A stretch of DNA of 64,000 nucleotides from Candidatus Nanosynbacter sp. HMT-352 (GCF_022819385.1 NZ_CP089290.1:496001-560000), one strand, 5' to 3'. Numbered from the stretch's first letter, positions 20,854 through 31,128 are shown. Notes: generated from the sequence alone by a model not told the origin. Numbers and translations are program-made.

Positions 20854-22821
20854 ATGAGCAAGAAAACTCTTGTTGATTTGGACCAGTGGCTAGCCCCGCA
20901 CAAATTCACAATTCAGGCGCGCGAGAAGTATATTTCTTCGAAGCTGAAAACAGTTTTAAGCGGCAAGACGCCAGCCGAATTCGCGATGGGTTTTTTACAT
21001 TTCGGACTCCATAAAACAGATGTGGGCTGGGCGTTTAGAGAATGGGCGCCGAATGCGACTCAGATATTTTTGGTTGGCGATTTTTCAGATTGGAAAGAGC
21101 GTGAGGAATTCGCCTTAAGTCGTGATGAAAACGGCGAATGGAGCATAAATCTTCCTGAAGATTCACTCCGCCACGGACAAAAATACAAATTGCGCGTCCA
21201 TTGGTCTGACGGCGACGGCTGGCGACTGCCTTCATACGCAAATTACGTCATCCAAGATGAAAATTCTGTCGATTTTTCCGCGGTCGTGTGGTCGCCAAAA
21301 ACTCCCTATGATTGGCAATACAAAACCCCGCCCAAGCCAAAAGTTCCTTTAATTTACGAAGCGCACGTTGGCATGAGCAGTCAGGAAGAAAAAGTAGCCA
21401 GCTTCAGCGAATTTACCACGGAGGTTTTGCCGCGAATTAAAGAATCTGGTTATAACACCATTCAACTTATGGCAATCGCCGAGCATCCATATTACGGCAG
21501 TTTCGGTTATCACGTCAGCAATTTTTTCGCGGTTTCGTCAAAATTTGGCACGCCCGACGATTTTAAAAAATTGGCTGACACGGCGCACGGAATGGGACTG
21601 CGCGTCATCATTGACCTCGTCCACGCTCACGCCGCCAAAAACGAAGTCGAAGGTCTGAGCAATTTCGCTGGTGATCCGACACAATATTTCAAGCCAACAA
21701 ATCATCCAGAATGGGATTCGCGATTATTCGATTACGACAAGCCAGAAGTTTTGCATTTTTTGGCAAGCAATTGCCGTTGGTGGTTGGACGAATATCACAT
21801 TGACGGATTTAGGTTTGATGGCGTAACTAGTATGATTTACCACGACCACGGACTCGGAAAAAGTTTCACTAGTTATGATGATTATTTCCGCGACGACGTC
21901 GACAAAGACGCGCTCGCTTATTTACGGCTGGCAAATGAAACCATTCACGCCATTCGCCCCGACGCCACAACAATTGCAGAGGAAATGAGCGGTTTTCCTG
22001 GACTTGGCGCATCGACAAAGGACGGCGGGCTGGGCTTTGATTATCGCCTGCAAATGGGTGCGCCAGATTTATGGATAAAAACTCTGAAAGAGAAAAATGA
22101 TGAAGATTGGGATTTGGGGCAATTGGCTTACACTTTGAGTTCGCATAGACCAGAGGAAAAAGTCATCAATTACGCCGAAAGTCACGATCAAGCGCTCGTC
22201 GGTGATAAAACGCTGATTTTCCGATTGATTGATAAAAATATGTATTGGCACATGGATAAAATTGATCCAGACTTAACAGTTGAGCGTGGCATGGCGCTGC
22301 ATAAACTGATTCGTCTGATGACAGCTGGGCTGCATGGTGGCGGTTATTTGAATTTTATGGGCAACGAATTCGGGCATCCGGAATGGATTGATTTTCCGCG
22401 CGAGGGTAATAATTGGTCGTTTAAGCACGCTTGTCGGCAATGGAATTTACGCGATAACGGCTTCTTAAAATATCAATGGTTGGGCGATTTTGACACGGCG
22501 CTGATGAAAATTATTAGGCAAATTGATAATCCTAATGTTCGCCATTTGATGGTTCGCCAATCCGATCACACGGTAAGTTTTATGCACGGAGACTTTTTAT
22601 TTGTTGTCAATTTTTCACCCGACAAATCTCACTCAGATTACGCAGTACCCGCAGAAGCTGGCTCTTATAAGTTGGCATTAAGTAGCGACGACAAGAACTT
22701 CGGCGGACAGGAGCGAATAGACCATAATTCCCGATTTTTTACTTCCCCAGCTCACAATAATCACAATCTTAAAGTTTACTTGCCAGCCAGAACGGGCATT
22801 ATTTTAGATAAAGTTGACTAG
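20854..22821 (+). CDS. 1,4-alpha-glucan branching enzyme (GH13)
   Basis: Transfers short alpha-1,4 chains to 6-positions during glycogen or starch-like polymer metabolism. The N-terminal module has GWAFREWAPNATQIFLVGDF, typical of branching enzymes and more like the GBE1/eukaryotic group than classical bacterial GlgB. The catalytic barrel follows: VIIDLVHAHAA, GFRFDGVTSM with the nucleophile Asp, TIAEEMSG with the acid Glu and NYAESHDQ with the third acid. The open frame begins at 20836, but a TATACT -10 box at 20842-20847 lies inside that stretch, so the leaderless ATG at 20854 is the better start. Length is 655 aa. No glycogen synthase is in the window; another GH13 gene starts at 63333. 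Confidence 0.9.
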   Translation: MSKKTLVDLDQWLAPHKFTIQAREKYISSKLKTVLSGKTPAEFAMGFLHFGLHKTDVGWAFREWAPNATQIFLVGDFSDWKEREEFALSRDENGEWSINLPEDSLRHGQKYKLRVHWSDGDGWRLPSYANYVIQDENSVDFSAVVWSPKTPYDWQYKTPPKPKVPLIYEAHVGMSSQEEKVASFSEFTTEVLPRIKESGYNTIQLMAIAEHPYYGSFGYHVSNFFAVSSKFGTPDDFKKLADTAHGMGLRVIIDLVHAHAAKNEVEGLSNFAGDPTQYFKPTNHPEWDSRLFDYDKPEVLHFLASNCRWWLDEYHIDGFRFDGVTSMIYHDHGLGKSFTSYDDYFRDDVDKDALAYLRLANETIHAIRPDATTIAEEMSGFPGLGASTKDGGLGFDYRLQMGAPDLWIKTLKEKNDEDWDLGQLAYTLSSHRPEEKVINYAESHDQALVGDKTLIFRLIDKNMYWHMDKIDPDLTVERGMALHKLIRLMTAGLHGGGYLNFMGNEFGHPEWIDFPREGNNWSFKHACRQWNLRDNGFLKYQWLGDFDTALMKIIRQIDNPNVRHLMVRQSDHTVSFMHGDFLFVVNFSPDKSHSDYAVPAEAGSYKLALSSDDKNFGGQERIDHNSRFFTSPAHNNHNLKVYLPARTGIILDKVD

Positions 22822-22823
22822 TG

Positions 22824-22851
22824 TTGACTTTTTACGCAAGTGTGGTATAAA
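22824..22851 (+). promoter_or_regulatory. Cassette-type promoter A
   Basis: TTGACT, 16-bp spacer ending AAGTGTGG, then TATAAA. The spacer and -10 match those at 48997, 52227, 33153 and 53454 (see findings). Confidence 0.75.
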
Positions 22852-22928
22852 TGATGTAAGCTTCTGTTAAACTCCATTTTAGCAGAAGTAGTACCAGTAC
22901 CAGCAACAACGAAAGGTTGGTCACCGAA

Positions 22929-23345
22929 ATGGAAACCAACGGACTGTTCAAGGTAGAGTCCTACAGCGTCAGGGCACGTATTATTGCTTACGTGCTGCTC
23001 TTCGTCCCCGTCGGATACCTTGCGGTAGCCGTGAGCTTCATCGCGATCGCGATGAAGCAATTTGACCATCGCTTTATTGCGATGAGTCAGAGCGAAGTTC
23101 GAATCCCCTTCTGGATTCTGTCGGTATTCTCCGCCGCGTTTTGCGTGTATGCGGCCAAGGTGACTTGGTCGTTTTTCACCGAATTCAGAGACCTAAAGAC
23201 AGATTATGTCTTCAGGCGCGCACTGAAGAAGGAGATCAAATTGGACAATACGCCCAATTTTGACGACTACTTTAGGCCTTTGGGCGAAGAGCCCAAACCC
23301 CGAAAGAGCATTCTTCGGAAGGTTGACTACCTCCTTCCTTGGTGA
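22929..23345 (+). CDS. Small membrane protein under cassette promoter A
   Basis: A 138-aa protein of unknown family with two hydrophobic segments (about residues 16-40, ARIIAYVLLFVPVGYLAV, and 58-80, FWILSVFSAAFCVYAAKV) and a basic, proline-containing cytoplasmic tail. The start is uncertain: GAAAGG lies 12 nt before the ATG at 22929, while a TTG at 22917 is also in frame. Base composition is visibly more GC-rich than that of neighbouring genes. The promoter belongs to the cassette family. A large hairpin follows the stop. Confidence 0.65.
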   Translation: METNGLFKVESYSVRARIIAYVLLFVPVGYLAVAVSFIAIAMKQFDHRFIAMSQSEVRIPFWILSVFSAAFCVYAAKVTWSFFTEFRDLKTDYVFRRALKKEIKLDNTPNFDDYFRPLGEEPKPRKSILRKVDYLLPW

Positions 23346-23360
23346 CAAGGCTGGGCTGAT

Positions 23361-23421
23361 GCCCGCCCAAGAGAAATAGTTCGCTGAGGCTTAAGCCTCG
23401 GCTTGAGCTCTCTTGGCGGGC
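23361..23421 (+). terminator. Large branched hairpin after the small membrane protein gene
   Basis: GCCCGCC-C-AAGAGA pairs with TCTCTT-G-GCGGGC and encloses a second perfect palindrome, GAGGCTTAAGCCTC (23386-23399). A T-containing tract follows. It is probably the terminator of the unit; AGAAATAG and CTATTTCT offer an alternative pairing. Confidence 0.65.
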
Positions 23422-23458
23422 TATTTCTATTGGCATAAAATTTGTTACACTAGATATT

Positions 23459-24850
23459 GTGAAGAAAAAAGTACCAAAATTCATTGAGCAATCATTAGCC
23501 CGAGTCGCTAATCTTTACAGCTTTGAGCCAGAGCATCATCTGGAGAAAATTGACGAAAGTTTGACGCCGAATATGCGAGCTTTGCGCCTGGCTATGACGA
23601 TCGCCGAGCAACTTCTGAGCATGGGCGTGGTGGCGCGCGATGTGGTTCGTATGGCGCAAGGAATCACGCGGACATATTGCCGCAGACCCGTTCACGTGGA
23701 CGTGAGCTACACTTTGGTGACAATTTCTCAAGACCGCGGAGTTAGCCATGAGCCTTTGACGATGGCGCGAGTTATCGTTCCTGACGACCCTAATTATCAA
23801 TTGATTCAAGCATTGCAATTATTAGCCCTCGACATTCGTCGCAAGCAACTTTCTCTGGAAGAAGCCGAAGAACGATTGCAACAAATACTCAAAAAACCCA
23901 CCGAACATTCCCGACTAGTCGTTTACGCGGCGGGCGGATTAGTGAGCGCGGGTTCCGTCATTCTATACGGCGGCAGTTTACTCATGGCATCAATCGCGTT
24001 TCTGCTCGGATTCCTGGCAACTGGATTACTGAGGTGGCTGGGGCGTATTGGCGCGCCGTTGTTTTATTCGCAAGCCCTCGTGGCGATTTTCGTAACATTG
24101 GTGGCGGCGGGCGCAGCTTGGTGTAGCAATTATATGGGGCTAAGCGTCAATGCAACATTGTTGGTTATCAGCGGCATCGTTTTATTAGTCGCGGGACTAA
24201 TGTTTGTCGGCGCGTTCCAGGACGCAATTGACGAATACTACATGACTGCCAACGCCAGATTGTTAAAAGTCGTAATGGCGACGGGCGGTGTAATTGCCGG
24301 CGTGATGGTCGGATTATACATTGCGACAAAATTTGGCATAACATTCCCTGCAACACCAGATCGATTAACATTAGCCGACAAGCACACTCAATATTTGGGC
24401 GCTGGAATTATCGCGGCGGCGTTCGTTCTGAGAAATCATTCTCGATTTTTGGGGATGATCATTTCTGGATTGATCGCAATTTTCGGCTGGTGGATTTCAA
24501 GATTAGCCATGAGTTTTGGCTTTGATATCGTAACAGCAAGCGGCATCGCGGCGGCGGTAATTGGGCTGGTCGCAGTCCTGACTTCCAGATTATGGAAATT
24601 CCCCTCCCTGGCGATCATCGCGGCGGGAATTGTGCCGCTAGTCCCAGGATTGTCGCTTTACAATGGATTAATGGGCGTCGTCTTATATCCACCGAACAGC
24701 GTTAACTTCTTGCCAGCCTTGGCTATCTTAGCGCGAGCAATTCTCATCGGCGTAGCAGTACCAATTGGTGCGTCATTCGGCAACATCGTCGGCCGCCCAA
24801 TTCGCCGACAATTCATCAATTTATTCCGTCGAAACACGCAAGCGTCATGA
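23459..24850 (+). CDS. ThrE-like threonine/serine exporter family protein
   Basis: A 463-aa protein with the two-part architecture of the ThrE (DUF1212 plus DUF3815) family. The N-terminal ~150 residues are soluble and include the family's RMAQGITRTYCRRPVHVDVSY segment. About ten hydrophobic helices follow. Family members export threonine and serine; activity here is inferred. The start is GTG with TACACT 7 nt upstream and no Shine-Dalgarno, again leaderless. Its TGA stop overlaps the next ATG by 4 nt, so the HD gene is co-transcribed. Confidence 0.85.
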   Translation: MKKKVPKFIEQSLARVANLYSFEPEHHLEKIDESLTPNMRALRLAMTIAEQLLSMGVVARDVVRMAQGITRTYCRRPVHVDVSYTLVTISQDRGVSHEPLTMARVIVPDDPNYQLIQALQLLALDIRRKQLSLEEAEERLQQILKKPTEHSRLVVYAAGGLVSAGSVILYGGSLLMASIAFLLGFLATGLLRWLGRIGAPLFYSQALVAIFVTLVAAGAAWCSNYMGLSVNATLLVISGIVLLVAGLMFVGAFQDAIDEYYMTANARLLKVVMATGGVIAGVMVGLYIATKFGITFPATPDRLTLADKHTQYLGAGIIAAAFVLRNHSRFLGMIISGLIAIFGWWISRLAMSFGFDIVTASGIAAAVIGLVAVLTSRLWKFPSLAIIAAGIVPLVPGLSLYNGLMGVVLYPPNSVNFLPALAILARAILIGVAVPIGASFGNIVGRPIRRQFINLFRRNTQAS

Positions 24851-25323
24851 GAAATAGCATAAAATTCATTGGATTATCAGACTCGCGACTATTTCATATG
24901 CGCGGAGTGGCGTACAAATCTTACAATCTGGCTCGCGAAGTGTTCAATATGAAAGAAGATGTGGCGCGCAGCTTATTTTTAATGGGACTGACACACGACT
25001 TTGCCTACGCTTTTGTTGAAAATCAGACGGATCACGAGCATGAAGGCGGCAGGATATTAGAACTATCTGGCTTCAATTGGTCTGATTCTGTATTTAATCA
25101 CGGAGATCCTAACGTGGACAATTGGACGGACGAATTGCTGATATTAAACTTGGCGGACATGACAACTAGCCCAGACGGCAAGCCGATAACCATAGGTCAA
25201 CGACTGGAAGATATTGAAAACAGATATGGCACAAATAGCATTCAGACGACAAAAGCGCGCAAATTGACCAAACGAATCAAAGAAGAACTCACCAAACGAA
25301 ATCTAACAATCCCAAACTTATAA
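24847..25323 (+). CDS. HD-superfamily hydrolase
   Basis: A 158-aa protein with the HD metal-site pattern: an early His (SRLFHMRGVAYKSYNLA), LTHDFAY as the His-Asp pair, a following His (DHEHEGG) and NLADM as the distal Asp. Such enzymes hydrolyse phosphate esters, often of nucleotides or alarmones; the substrate is unknown. It is translationally coupled to the ThrE-like gene (ATGA overlap). Confidence 0.75.
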   Translation: MRNSIKFIGLSDSRLFHMRGVAYKSYNLAREVFNMKEDVARSLFLMGLTHDFAYAFVENQTDHEHEGGRILELSGFNWSDSVFNHGDPNVDNWTDELLILNLADMTTSPDGKPITIGQRLEDIENRYGTNSIQTTKARKLTKRIKEELTKRNLTIPNL

Positions 25324-25344
25324 ACCTGAAATTTAGCCAAACAA

Positions 25345-25371
25345 AAATCCTCGGATTCACTCCGAGGATTT
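25345..25371. terminator. Bidirectional terminator between HD gene and fusA
   Basis: AAATCCTCGGA and TCCGAGGATTT pair around five bases and are flanked by A- and T-runs, serving both convergent genes. Confidence 0.9.
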
Positions 25372-25386
25372 TTTATGAGATAGAGA

Positions 25387-27477
25387 TTATTTATTTCGCT
25401 TTTCGATAATCTCTTGCGCAACGTTTGGTGGAACTTCCTCATATTGAGCCAATTCCATCGTTGAAGCGGCGCGACCTTGAGACATCGAGCGAATGTCTGA
25501 TGTGTAGCCGAACATATTTGCTAGTGGCACAAACGCCTTAATCAACTTAGCGCCACCCATCAAGTCTTCCATGGCGTCGATACGTCCGCGACGTGAGTTA
25601 AGGTCGCCGATGATGTCACCCATGAAATCTTCTGGTGTAGTAACTTCAACCTTCATGACTGGCTCAAGCAAGATTGGGTTAGCCTGTTTAATACCTTCAC
25701 GAGCAGCTATCGAACCTGCCAATGAGAACGCCAATTCTGAAGAGTCGACATCGTGGTATGAACCATCGTAAAGTGTAGCCTTAACATCAACAACTGGATA
25801 GCCAGCAATAACACCGCCTTCCAATGTTTCGCGAATACCCTTCATTACAGCTGGGCGATATTCCTGAGGAACCACACCACCCTTAATTTCATCAACGAAT
25901 TCAAAGCCTTTACCAGTCTCATTTGGCTCAAAGCGAACCCAAACGTCACCATATTGACCGCGACCACCAGACTGCTTAGCGTGCTTACCTTGAACTTCAG
26001 AACGACCCTTGATACTTTCGCGGAAGGCAACCTGAGGTTCACCAATGTTGGCTTCAACCTTAAATTCGCGCTTCATACGGTCAATAAGAATGTCTAGGTG
26101 TAACTCACCCATTCCTGACATAATTGTCTGACCTGTTTCTTCGTCAGTGTGAATTCGGAAAGTTGGGTCTTCTTCAGCCAAGCGCTGCAATGCCAACGCC
26201 ATCTTTTCTTGGTCAGCCTTTGATTTTGGCTCAACAGCAATCGATACTGGTGGCTCTGGGAATTCAATTGATTCAAGAGCAATCGGATGAGCTACGTCTG
26301 CTAACGTGTTACCAGTTGCGGTAGATTTCAAACCAACCACAGCGGCGATGTCACCGGCTTCAACCTTGCTAATTTCTTCACGCTTGTCAGCAAACATACG
26401 AACAATTCGTCCAATTCGCTCTTTCTCGCCAGTTGTCGTGTTAAGTACGTAGCTTCCTGAGTTCAGAACACCAGAATAGACGCGAACGAAGATCAATTTA
26501 CCAACAAATGGGTCGGCAGCAATCTTAAACGCCAAAGCGGACAAAGGCTCCTTGTCTGATGGCTTGCGGCTAACTTCGTCGCCAGTCTTTGGATTCTTTC
26601 CCCAAATTTCATCAACGTCTAGAGGGCTTGGCAAGAAGTCAACCATCAAGTCAAGCAACTTCTCAACGATCACGCCGCGACCGTCACCACCAGTGACTAG
26701 GTAGAAGTCACCGGCCAAAACGCGCTTACGTAGAGCCATCTTTAGTTCGTCAACAGTAATAGCTTCTTCGCCCTGCTCCAAGAACTTCATAGTAAGTTCG
26801 TCGTCAGCTTCAACAGCGTTTTCAACCAACAGAGAACGTGCGTTCTTAGCTTTTTCAAGCATATCAGCTGGAATTTCGCCAACCTTAAGTTCGTGGTCTG
26901 TGTAGTCGTCGTAGGTGTAAGCCTTCATGTCAATCAAGTCGACAACACCGTGGATGGTTTTTTCAAAACCAATTGGCAAGTGAACTGGGAAAGCCTGTTT
27001 ACTCAAACGGTTGTGAATTGACTCCAGAGATTTATAGAAGTCACCACCAGTCTGGTTGATCTTGTTAACGAAACAAATACGTGGCACGCCGTACTTATTA
27101 GCCTGGCGCCAAACAGTTTCAGACTGAGCCTCAACGCCCATCTTACCGTCAAAGACTGTAACTGCACCGTCAAGCACGCGCAAACTACGCTCAACCTCAG
27201 CAGTAAAGTCAATGTGCCCTGGAGTGTCGATGATGTTAATCTTGTGGTCTTTCCAGAAACAAGTCACAGCAGCTGACGTAATAGTAATACCACGTTCTTT
27301 CTCCTGCGCCATCCAATCGGTGGTAGCACCGTCACCTTCACCACGAACCACACCGATCTTATGCGTCAAGCCAGTGCGATACAAAATACCCTCAGTTGTC
27401 GTCGTTTTACCGGCGTCAATATGGGCAATAATACCAATATTTCTAAAATTCTTTAGCGGAACATGCGTCTCTGCCAT
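25387..27477 (-). CDS. fusA: Elongation factor G
   Basis: Translocation GTPase, 696 aa, normal length. The N-terminal [13 protein letters not shown] (G1), DTPGHIDF (G3) and NKINQ (G4) are intact, and domains II-V follow with the conserved GGRGQYGDV region. AAAGGAAAA precedes the ATG. The leader contains a palindrome TTTTTTGG-CA-CCAAAAAA at 27523-27540. It is separate from rpsG/rpsL, unlike a classical str operon. Confidence 0.98.
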   Translation of the reverse strand: MAETHVPLKNFRNIGIIAHIDAGKTTTTEGILYRTGLTHKIGVVRGEGDGATTDWMAQEKERGITITSAAVTCFWKDHKINIIDTPGHIDFTAEVERSLRVLDGAVTVFDGKMGVEAQSETVWRQANKYGVPRICFVNKINQTGGDFYKSLESIHNRLSKQAFPVHLPIGFEKTIHGVVDLIDMKAYTYDDYTDHELKVGEIPADMLEKAKNARSLLVENAVEADDELTMKFLEQGEEAITVDELKMALRKRVLAGDFYLVTGGDGRGVIVEKLLDLMVDFLPSPLDVDEIWGKNPKTGDEVSRKPSDKEPLSALAFKIAADPFVGKLIFVRVYSGVLNSGSYVLNTTTGEKERIGRIVRMFADKREEISKVEAGDIAAVVGLKSTATGNTLADVAHPIALESIEFPEPPVSIAVEPKSKADQEKMALALQRLAEEDPTFRIHTDEETGQTIMSGMGELHLDILIDRMKREFKVEANIGEPQVAFRESIKGRSEVQGKHAKQSGGRGQYGDVWVRFEPNETGKGFEFVDEIKGGVVPQEYRPAVMKGIRETLEGGVIAGYPVVDVKATLYDGSYHDVDSSELAFSLAGSIAAREGIKQANPILLEPVMKVEVTTPEDFMGDIIGDLNSRRGRIDAMEDLMGGAKLIKAFVPLANMFGYTSDIRSMSQGRAASTMELAQYEEVPPNVAQEIIEKRNK

Positions 27478-27581
27478 AAATTTTCCTTTATATTACGTTA
27501 ATTTGCCGAGATTTTTGGTCAATTTTTTGGCACCAAAAAACTACTCTTGTGTTTTATTATATCAGTTATCTATGTTTTTGA

Positions 27582-30059
27582 CTAGCTCTGAGCTGGAGGA
27601 TTTTTAGACTCGTTGTCGTTCTGAGCTGACGCCGCGGGTGGATAGTTAGATGGATGCTGTTGCATAGGCGGCTGCGCGTACGTTGGTGGGTATTGACCGG
27701 GTTGCTGCGGATAGTAATTTTGTTGCGGATATTGTTGTTGCGGCGGAATTGGCTGCTGATACGGCTGCTGCGGATACTGAGGCTGCTGCGGGAATTGTCC
27801 AGCGACAGGATATGGATAGGCATTCATCTTACGGCGATTACTGACAGAAACGGCAATTGCGATAATTGACACTGTTAAGAATAATGCTCCCGTTGAAAGA
27901 ATCACCACAACCACGATTATAACTGTAGTGTTATTTTCTGATTCGCTCGTTCCAGCTTCTGCGCTAGATGTCTCGCTTTCCGTAGAATCATCTGGAGTAT
28001 TGGATGAAACTTCGATCATCTTTGCTACTAAATAATTGTCGGGGTATTTTTTATCCAATTGTTCAAACTTAGCCTTTGCCTGAGAATATTTACCTTGAGA
28101 AAAACTCTCCAAGCCGTCTTTCCAGAGCTTAGTCAATTCGCCGTTCGCCGATAACGCAACATTATTTTTCTTCGCCATAGTTTTTAGATCAGCGATATCA
28201 CGAAATATCCCCTCTCCAAAACAAGAATTGTTGCGCTCGCTCCTGTCCGCACAAGATGAGCCGCCGTAAGTGTTCAATCCAATTTGCTTGCCATCATTAT
28301 CGAACGCTGGACCGCCACTGTTACCTGCCGCAATTTGCGCACTCATTGAAAACAGCTTATGACCACCCGCGTCACTGCCCGAACCAGAAACATCTCCCTG
28401 AGTAACGGTTGGCACAGTCTTACTCTTCTTCGTATTCACACCGTCGTCGACAATCGCTGGATAACCAATCGCCGTCACACGATCTCCTCTAGAAATCTTA
28501 GAGCTATCACCTAGCTCTACCGCTGGAAATCGCCCTTCAACCTTCAGAATCGCCACATCACTTTTGTCGCTATTCAGATCCATGCCATGACCCTTCAAAT
28601 CAACTTCCGCGTCAATTTTCTTAGCTGGAATATTAGTCTTCGTCTTTTTCCACTTAAGCTTACCCGAACCGTCATCTTCGCGCGCAATAGGTTCGCTTGA
28701 TGTCTGAATGACATAATCATATCGATCGTTTTGCGAGCGTATATTATCAGCGGGAACTTGGTTGATAAATCCTATAATCGCCGCCTGTGCGCTCTGATCG
28801 CCATTTCGTGCCTTATTCACCAAATCACGAAGCGTATCTCGAGTCACATAGCCCGCGTCCATTACAAATCGCAAATATCTATTCCAATGATCATCCGTGT
28901 TGAGGCCCATGATCATGCTTTGGTTCGAAACCTCAGTCACATGTCCATTTGTAGCGATGTAGCCGTCGTCAGAAACAATCGACCCGCTACCAATTCCACC
29001 CGTACACAAACCATTCAGCTGCATGCTCGCGCCGTTTTGCGCCGTGTAAATCATATCAGCACAACGATATGTTCCCACGCGGACAGTAGCAATTTGATTC
29101 CTTGCCACCACTTTGATGACGGAATCTTCGTCTAGTTCATCCAAAGTATTTGTAGTGTCTTTATCTTCTGAGAAATTTTCCGCCTTAGTTTCGGTCTTAG
29201 CTATCGTAGCTGAAGCCACTTGCGCCTCATTATTGCCATCAACCCTAACCAAGTAGCTACTGTCTGGATTCTGGAAAGTTACCTTAGCAACCAGCGCCTC
29301 CAGCTGGTCAATGTATGGCTGTGTGTACGAATTTTTACTCAATGCAAAAATCGTCATCCAATACGGCCTGCCGTTCTGAATTGTCAAGTAAGTTATTTTT
29401 TCACCAGTTTTCTGCCACTTGCCGTCAATAGTGCTTCCGTAATCGACGACCATCTTCTTAAACTTCCGTCCAGAAATCGTCGCGTCGCTGGTGTGATATT
29501 TTAAGTTCGGATTATCCTTTTTCTGCTTGTTGATATCGCCCTGAAGCATTAAATCCAAATCTGAATATTTCTTCGTGTCCTTGTATTCCTCGGGCATCGT
29601 TGAGCGATCAAAATAAGCTTTTTTGCGCGAAGTTACGATTGAGAAGTCTGGCATAATCTTCCTAAACGAGAACTTCTCTTCTTCCTCCTTCGGCTTTTCT
29701 GAGCCTTTTCGGAAATTCAATCGCAAAATCGCATAAGCGCGGCTTTCTTTCAGCTCATCGTCGGCATACGTAGTGGCGCTATACTGCTTTTCATTAGAGT
29801 CTTTATTTAAGACGTGACCTTCGCCAGTAAAAATACTCTTGTCGTACCGAATCGAATAGCCATATTTGGAAACGACCTTCTGTGAATTCCTGGCATCTTC
29901 TTCGGTAAAAATCTTCTGAATCTTCTTCTTTGCGGTTTTACTGACCCCAGAAGAGCGGTTATTATTAACAACAATCAGCCCAACTATAACGGAGATCAAG
30001 AAAACTACACCCAGAACGATGGCTACAATTTTTAATTTCTTCATTGACTTCTGATTCAT
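27582..30059 (-). CDS. Membrane-anchored S1C (trypsin-like) serine protease
   Basis: An 825-aa protein. Residues about 11-32 form a membrane anchor. The protease domain has GSGSIVSDDGYIATNGHV with the catalytic His, SDVAILKVEG with the Asp and QIAAGNSGGPAF with the Ser. A helical pair resembling a TPR (FSQGKYSQAKAKFEQL) follows, then a second membrane helix (VVVVILSTGALFL) and a ~90-residue tail rich in Pro, Gln and Tyr. The topology predicts an outside protease held by two helices with N-terminus and tail inside. No PDZ domain is evident, unlike HtrA/DegP. The function, perhaps cell-surface protein processing, is not determined. It lies directly downstream of yajQ (12-nt gap). Confidence 0.85.
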   Translation of the reverse strand: MNQKSMKKLKIVAIVLGVVFLISVIVGLIVVNNNRSSGVSKTAKKKIQKIFTEEDARNSQKVVSKYGYSIRYDKSIFTGEGHVLNKDSNEKQYSATTYADDELKESRAYAILRLNFRKGSEKPKEEEEKFSFRKIMPDFSIVTSRKKAYFDRSTMPEEYKDTKKYSDLDLMLQGDINKQKKDNPNLKYHTSDATISGRKFKKMVVDYGSTIDGKWQKTGEKITYLTIQNGRPYWMTIFALSKNSYTQPYIDQLEALVAKVTFQNPDSSYLVRVDGNNEAQVASATIAKTETKAENFSEDKDTTNTLDELDEDSVIKVVARNQIATVRVGTYRCADMIYTAQNGASMQLNGLCTGGIGSGSIVSDDGYIATNGHVTEVSNQSMIMGLNTDDHWNRYLRFVMDAGYVTRDTLRDLVNKARNGDQSAQAAIIGFINQVPADNIRSQNDRYDYVIQTSSEPIAREDDGSGKLKWKKTKTNIPAKKIDAEVDLKGHGMDLNSDKSDVAILKVEGRFPAVELGDSSKISRGDRVTAIGYPAIVDDGVNTKKSKTVPTVTQGDVSGSGSDAGGHKLFSMSAQIAAGNSGGPAFDNDGKQIGLNTYGGSSCADRSERNNSCFGEGIFRDIADLKTMAKKNNVALSANGELTKLWKDGLESFSQGKYSQAKAKFEQLDKKYPDNYLVAKMIEVSSNTPDDSTESETSSAEAGTSESENNTTVIIVVVVILSTGALFLTVSIIAIAVSVSNRRKMNAYPYPVAGQFPQQPQYPQQPYQQPIPPQQQYPQQNYYPQQPGQYPPTYAQPPMQQHPSNYPPAASAQNDNESKNPPAQS

Positions 30060-30071
30060 ATTGCTCCAATC

Positions 30072-30566
30072 CTAACGATAATTTACAAATTGCAAAGGTG
30101 TGTCATAATCACTTTCCCGCAATAAACTAATAACTTTTTGCAGCTCATCCTTCGATGCAGAAGTAACACGAACGAGGTCGCCCTGAATTTGCGGCTTAGC
30201 TTTCGGCGCATTAGCGCGAATATTAGCGGTAATTTGCTTCGCCGTCGGCTGATCAAGACCTTGCTTGAACGGAATCTCCCAAGTCGTCTTCAGGTTCGAA
30301 ACAACTTTCTCTTTTGATAAATCCAAAACTTTGCTTGATTGACCGCGCCCTACCAACTTCTTACGCACGATATCCAGAACAGCATCAACTTGCCAATCAT
30401 TGTCGCCGGTAATTTTCAGACCCTTTTTATCATCCAGCCAATCAATTGCCGCGCTCGTCCCCTTAAAATCATAACGCCCTTGGATTTCTTTTTCAGACTG
30501 CATGAAAACATTATTCATCTCAGCCTTGTCAATTTCTGACACAATATCAAACGAAAAACTCGCCAT
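30072..30566 (-). CDS. yajQ: YajQ-family nucleotide-binding protein
   Basis: A 164-aa protein of the UPF0234/YajQ family, with MASFSFDIVSEIDKAEMNN at the start, EIQGRYDFKG and PQIQGDLVRVTSASKDELQ toward the end, all conserved. Members bind nucleotides; some bind cyclic di-GMP, but that is not shown for this lineage. Probably co-transcribed with the downstream protease. Confidence 0.93.
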   Translation of the reverse strand: MASFSFDIVSEIDKAEMNNVFMQSEKEIQGRYDFKGTSAAIDWLDDKKGLKITGDNDWQVDAVLDIVRKKLVGRGQSSKVLDLSKEKVVSNLKTTWEIPFKQGLDQPTAKQITANIRANAPKAKPQIQGDLVRVTSASKDELQKVISLLRESDYDTPLQFVNYR

Positions 30567-30598
30567 TTCTCCCTCCTAATTTTTTCTATTATATCAAA

Positions 30599-30622
30599 AA
30601 ATCGCCCCGTTTAGAGCGATTT
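30599..30622 (-). terminator. rpsL-rpsG terminator
   Basis: AAATCGC and GCGATTT pair around ten bases; on the minus strand a T6 tract follows. It lies 25 bp after the rpsG stop. Confidence 0.8.
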
Positions 30623-30646
30623 CCTGATTTTGCTTTCAAGCAATAA

Positions 30647-31126
30647 TTAGCCGCGAGCAAAGTGCGCAAAGGCGCGGTTAGCTTCAGCCATCTTGTGGGT
30701 GTCTTCCTTCTTCTTAAAGGCAGCACCAGCTTCATTGTAAGCGTCAACGATTTCCAATGCCAAACGCTGTGAATATGGCATTCCACTACGAGCGCGGGCT
30801 GCTTGGACTAGCCAGCTAAACGCATAGTGCAATTGTCGATGTCCCTGGACTGGGAATGGAATCTGGTAGTTAGCACCACCAACGCGGCGAGATTTAACCT
30901 CGAAGCTTGGGCTAACGTTCTTCAATGCTTTTTCAAACACTGCCAATGGATCTTCAGAATCCAATTTCTTAGCGGCAGTTTCTAGGGCTGTGTAAACAGC
31001 GCGCTCAGCCGCCAATTTCTTACCGTCTAGCATTGACTTGTTGATCAAACGCTGAACCAGCACGCTTTGGTATCGGCGATCAGGTTTAAGTTCACGCTGC
31101 AACTTCTTGGTAACTTTACGAGGCAT
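30647..31126 (-). CDS. rpsG: 30S ribosomal protein S7
   Basis: A 159-aa S7, the primary organiser of the 30S head. PRKVTKKLQRELKPDRRYQS begins the protein; KSRRVGGANYQIP is the conserved loop. It follows rpsL by 2 nt in one operon. Confidence 0.98.
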   Translation of the reverse strand: MPRKVTKKLQRELKPDRRYQSVLVQRLINKSMLDGKKLAAERAVYTALETAAKKLDSEDPLAVFEKALKNVSPSFEVKSRRVGGANYQIPFPVQGHRQLHYAFSWLVQAARARSGMPYSQRLALEIVDAYNEAGAAFKKKEDTHKMAEANRAFAHFARG

Positions 31127-31128
31127 GA

